Shown: positions 5,567 to 5,579 of the stretch, piece after piece
Layout: every line of letters begins with the position of its first letter
How positions within the stretch are numbered: the first letter of the stretch is position 1
Origin: Alphaproteobacteria bacterium
GTDB taxonomy: Bacteria > Pseudomonadota > Alphaproteobacteria > Rhodobacterales > Rhodobacteraceae
Assembly (NCBI GenBank): GCA_030425945.1
Contig: JAUHZL010000212.1
Coordinates: 1 to 5,579, forward strand
Reading direction: 5' to 3'
Length of the DNA stretch: 5,579 bases
Program-made: the position numbers and the translations under genes
The notes under the pieces: model-generated
Seen by the model: the letters and a program-made list of their open reading frames with translations, nothing else
What the model was told of the DNA's origin: nothing
The model's database searches: none

Positions 5567-5579
5567 AGGAGCCGCCATG
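5567..5579 (+). promoter_or_regulatory. Shine-Dalgarno and start codon of a further gene cut off by the window end
   Basis: AGGAG (5567-5571) lies 5 nt before an ATG that forms the last three bases of the window. This is a near-ideal initiation site 36 bp after the exporter stop codon. Upstream, TATATG (5550-5555) could be a -10 for a separate promoter, but no good -35 precedes it. Nothing can be said about the product. Confidence 0.6.

Noticed and set aside
1..5579. Mobile element, CRISPR, tRNA/rRNA or defence-system content
   Set aside because: No repeats of array type, transposase or integrase motifs, RNA gene signatures or composition breaks were seen. All intact genes belong to familiar chromosomal families.

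Overview
The window is GC-rich chromosomal DNA (about 70% GC by eye) with tightly packed genes. It looks like an alphaproteobacterium, most likely a member of the Rhodobacteraceae. The evidence is the codon use, the style of the Hsp33 N-terminus (IAWDDTVLPFQLDRSDIRGR), the class II CCA-adding enzyme, and a promoter that fits the alphaproteobacterial heat-shock pattern. The taxonomic call comes from recognition, not from a database search.

Left part (1-1630): a signalling pair is transcribed divergently from a 97-bp spacer. On the minus strand is the N-terminal 85 residues of a small histidine phosphotransfer (Hpt) protein, cut off by the window edge. On the plus strand is a complete response regulator whose receiver domain is fused to an RsbU/SpoIIE-type PP2C phosphatase. 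Together they look like a phosphorelay that feeds a partner-switching circuit. No anti-sigma kinase or STAS antagonist is present here, so the downstream partners lie elsewhere. The spacer holds the only AT-rich patch of the left part, including a possible degenerate CtrA-like site.

Middle (1644-2203): a minus-strand Nudix hydrolase converges tail-to-tail with the phosphatase gene, with 13 bp between stop codons. Its 5' end faces the next operon across an information-dense 86-bp divergent spacer. That spacer holds a good sigma70-like and RpoH-like promoter for hslO, a perfect 6-bp inverted repeat, and, at its edge, a tandem 9-bp duplication that doubles the Nudix start codon.

Right part (2204-5579): a co-directional and probably co-transcribed run contains hslO (Hsp33, redox-activated holdase), a NudL-type CoA pyrophosphatase (14-bp overlap with hslO), a CCA tRNA nucleotidyltransferase (1-bp overlap), and a LysE/RhtB-family amino-acid exporter (31 bp downstream). 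The start codon and Shine-Dalgarno sequence of a further gene lie at the very end. The theme is housekeeping and stress maintenance: protein holding under oxidative stress, nucleotide/CoA pool cleaning, tRNA end repair and metabolite efflux.

All intact genes belong to known families. I see no mobile element, CRISPR array, RNA gene or convincing undescribed system. The points worth a second look are the regulatory spacers and the Hpt / receiver-PP2C pair.
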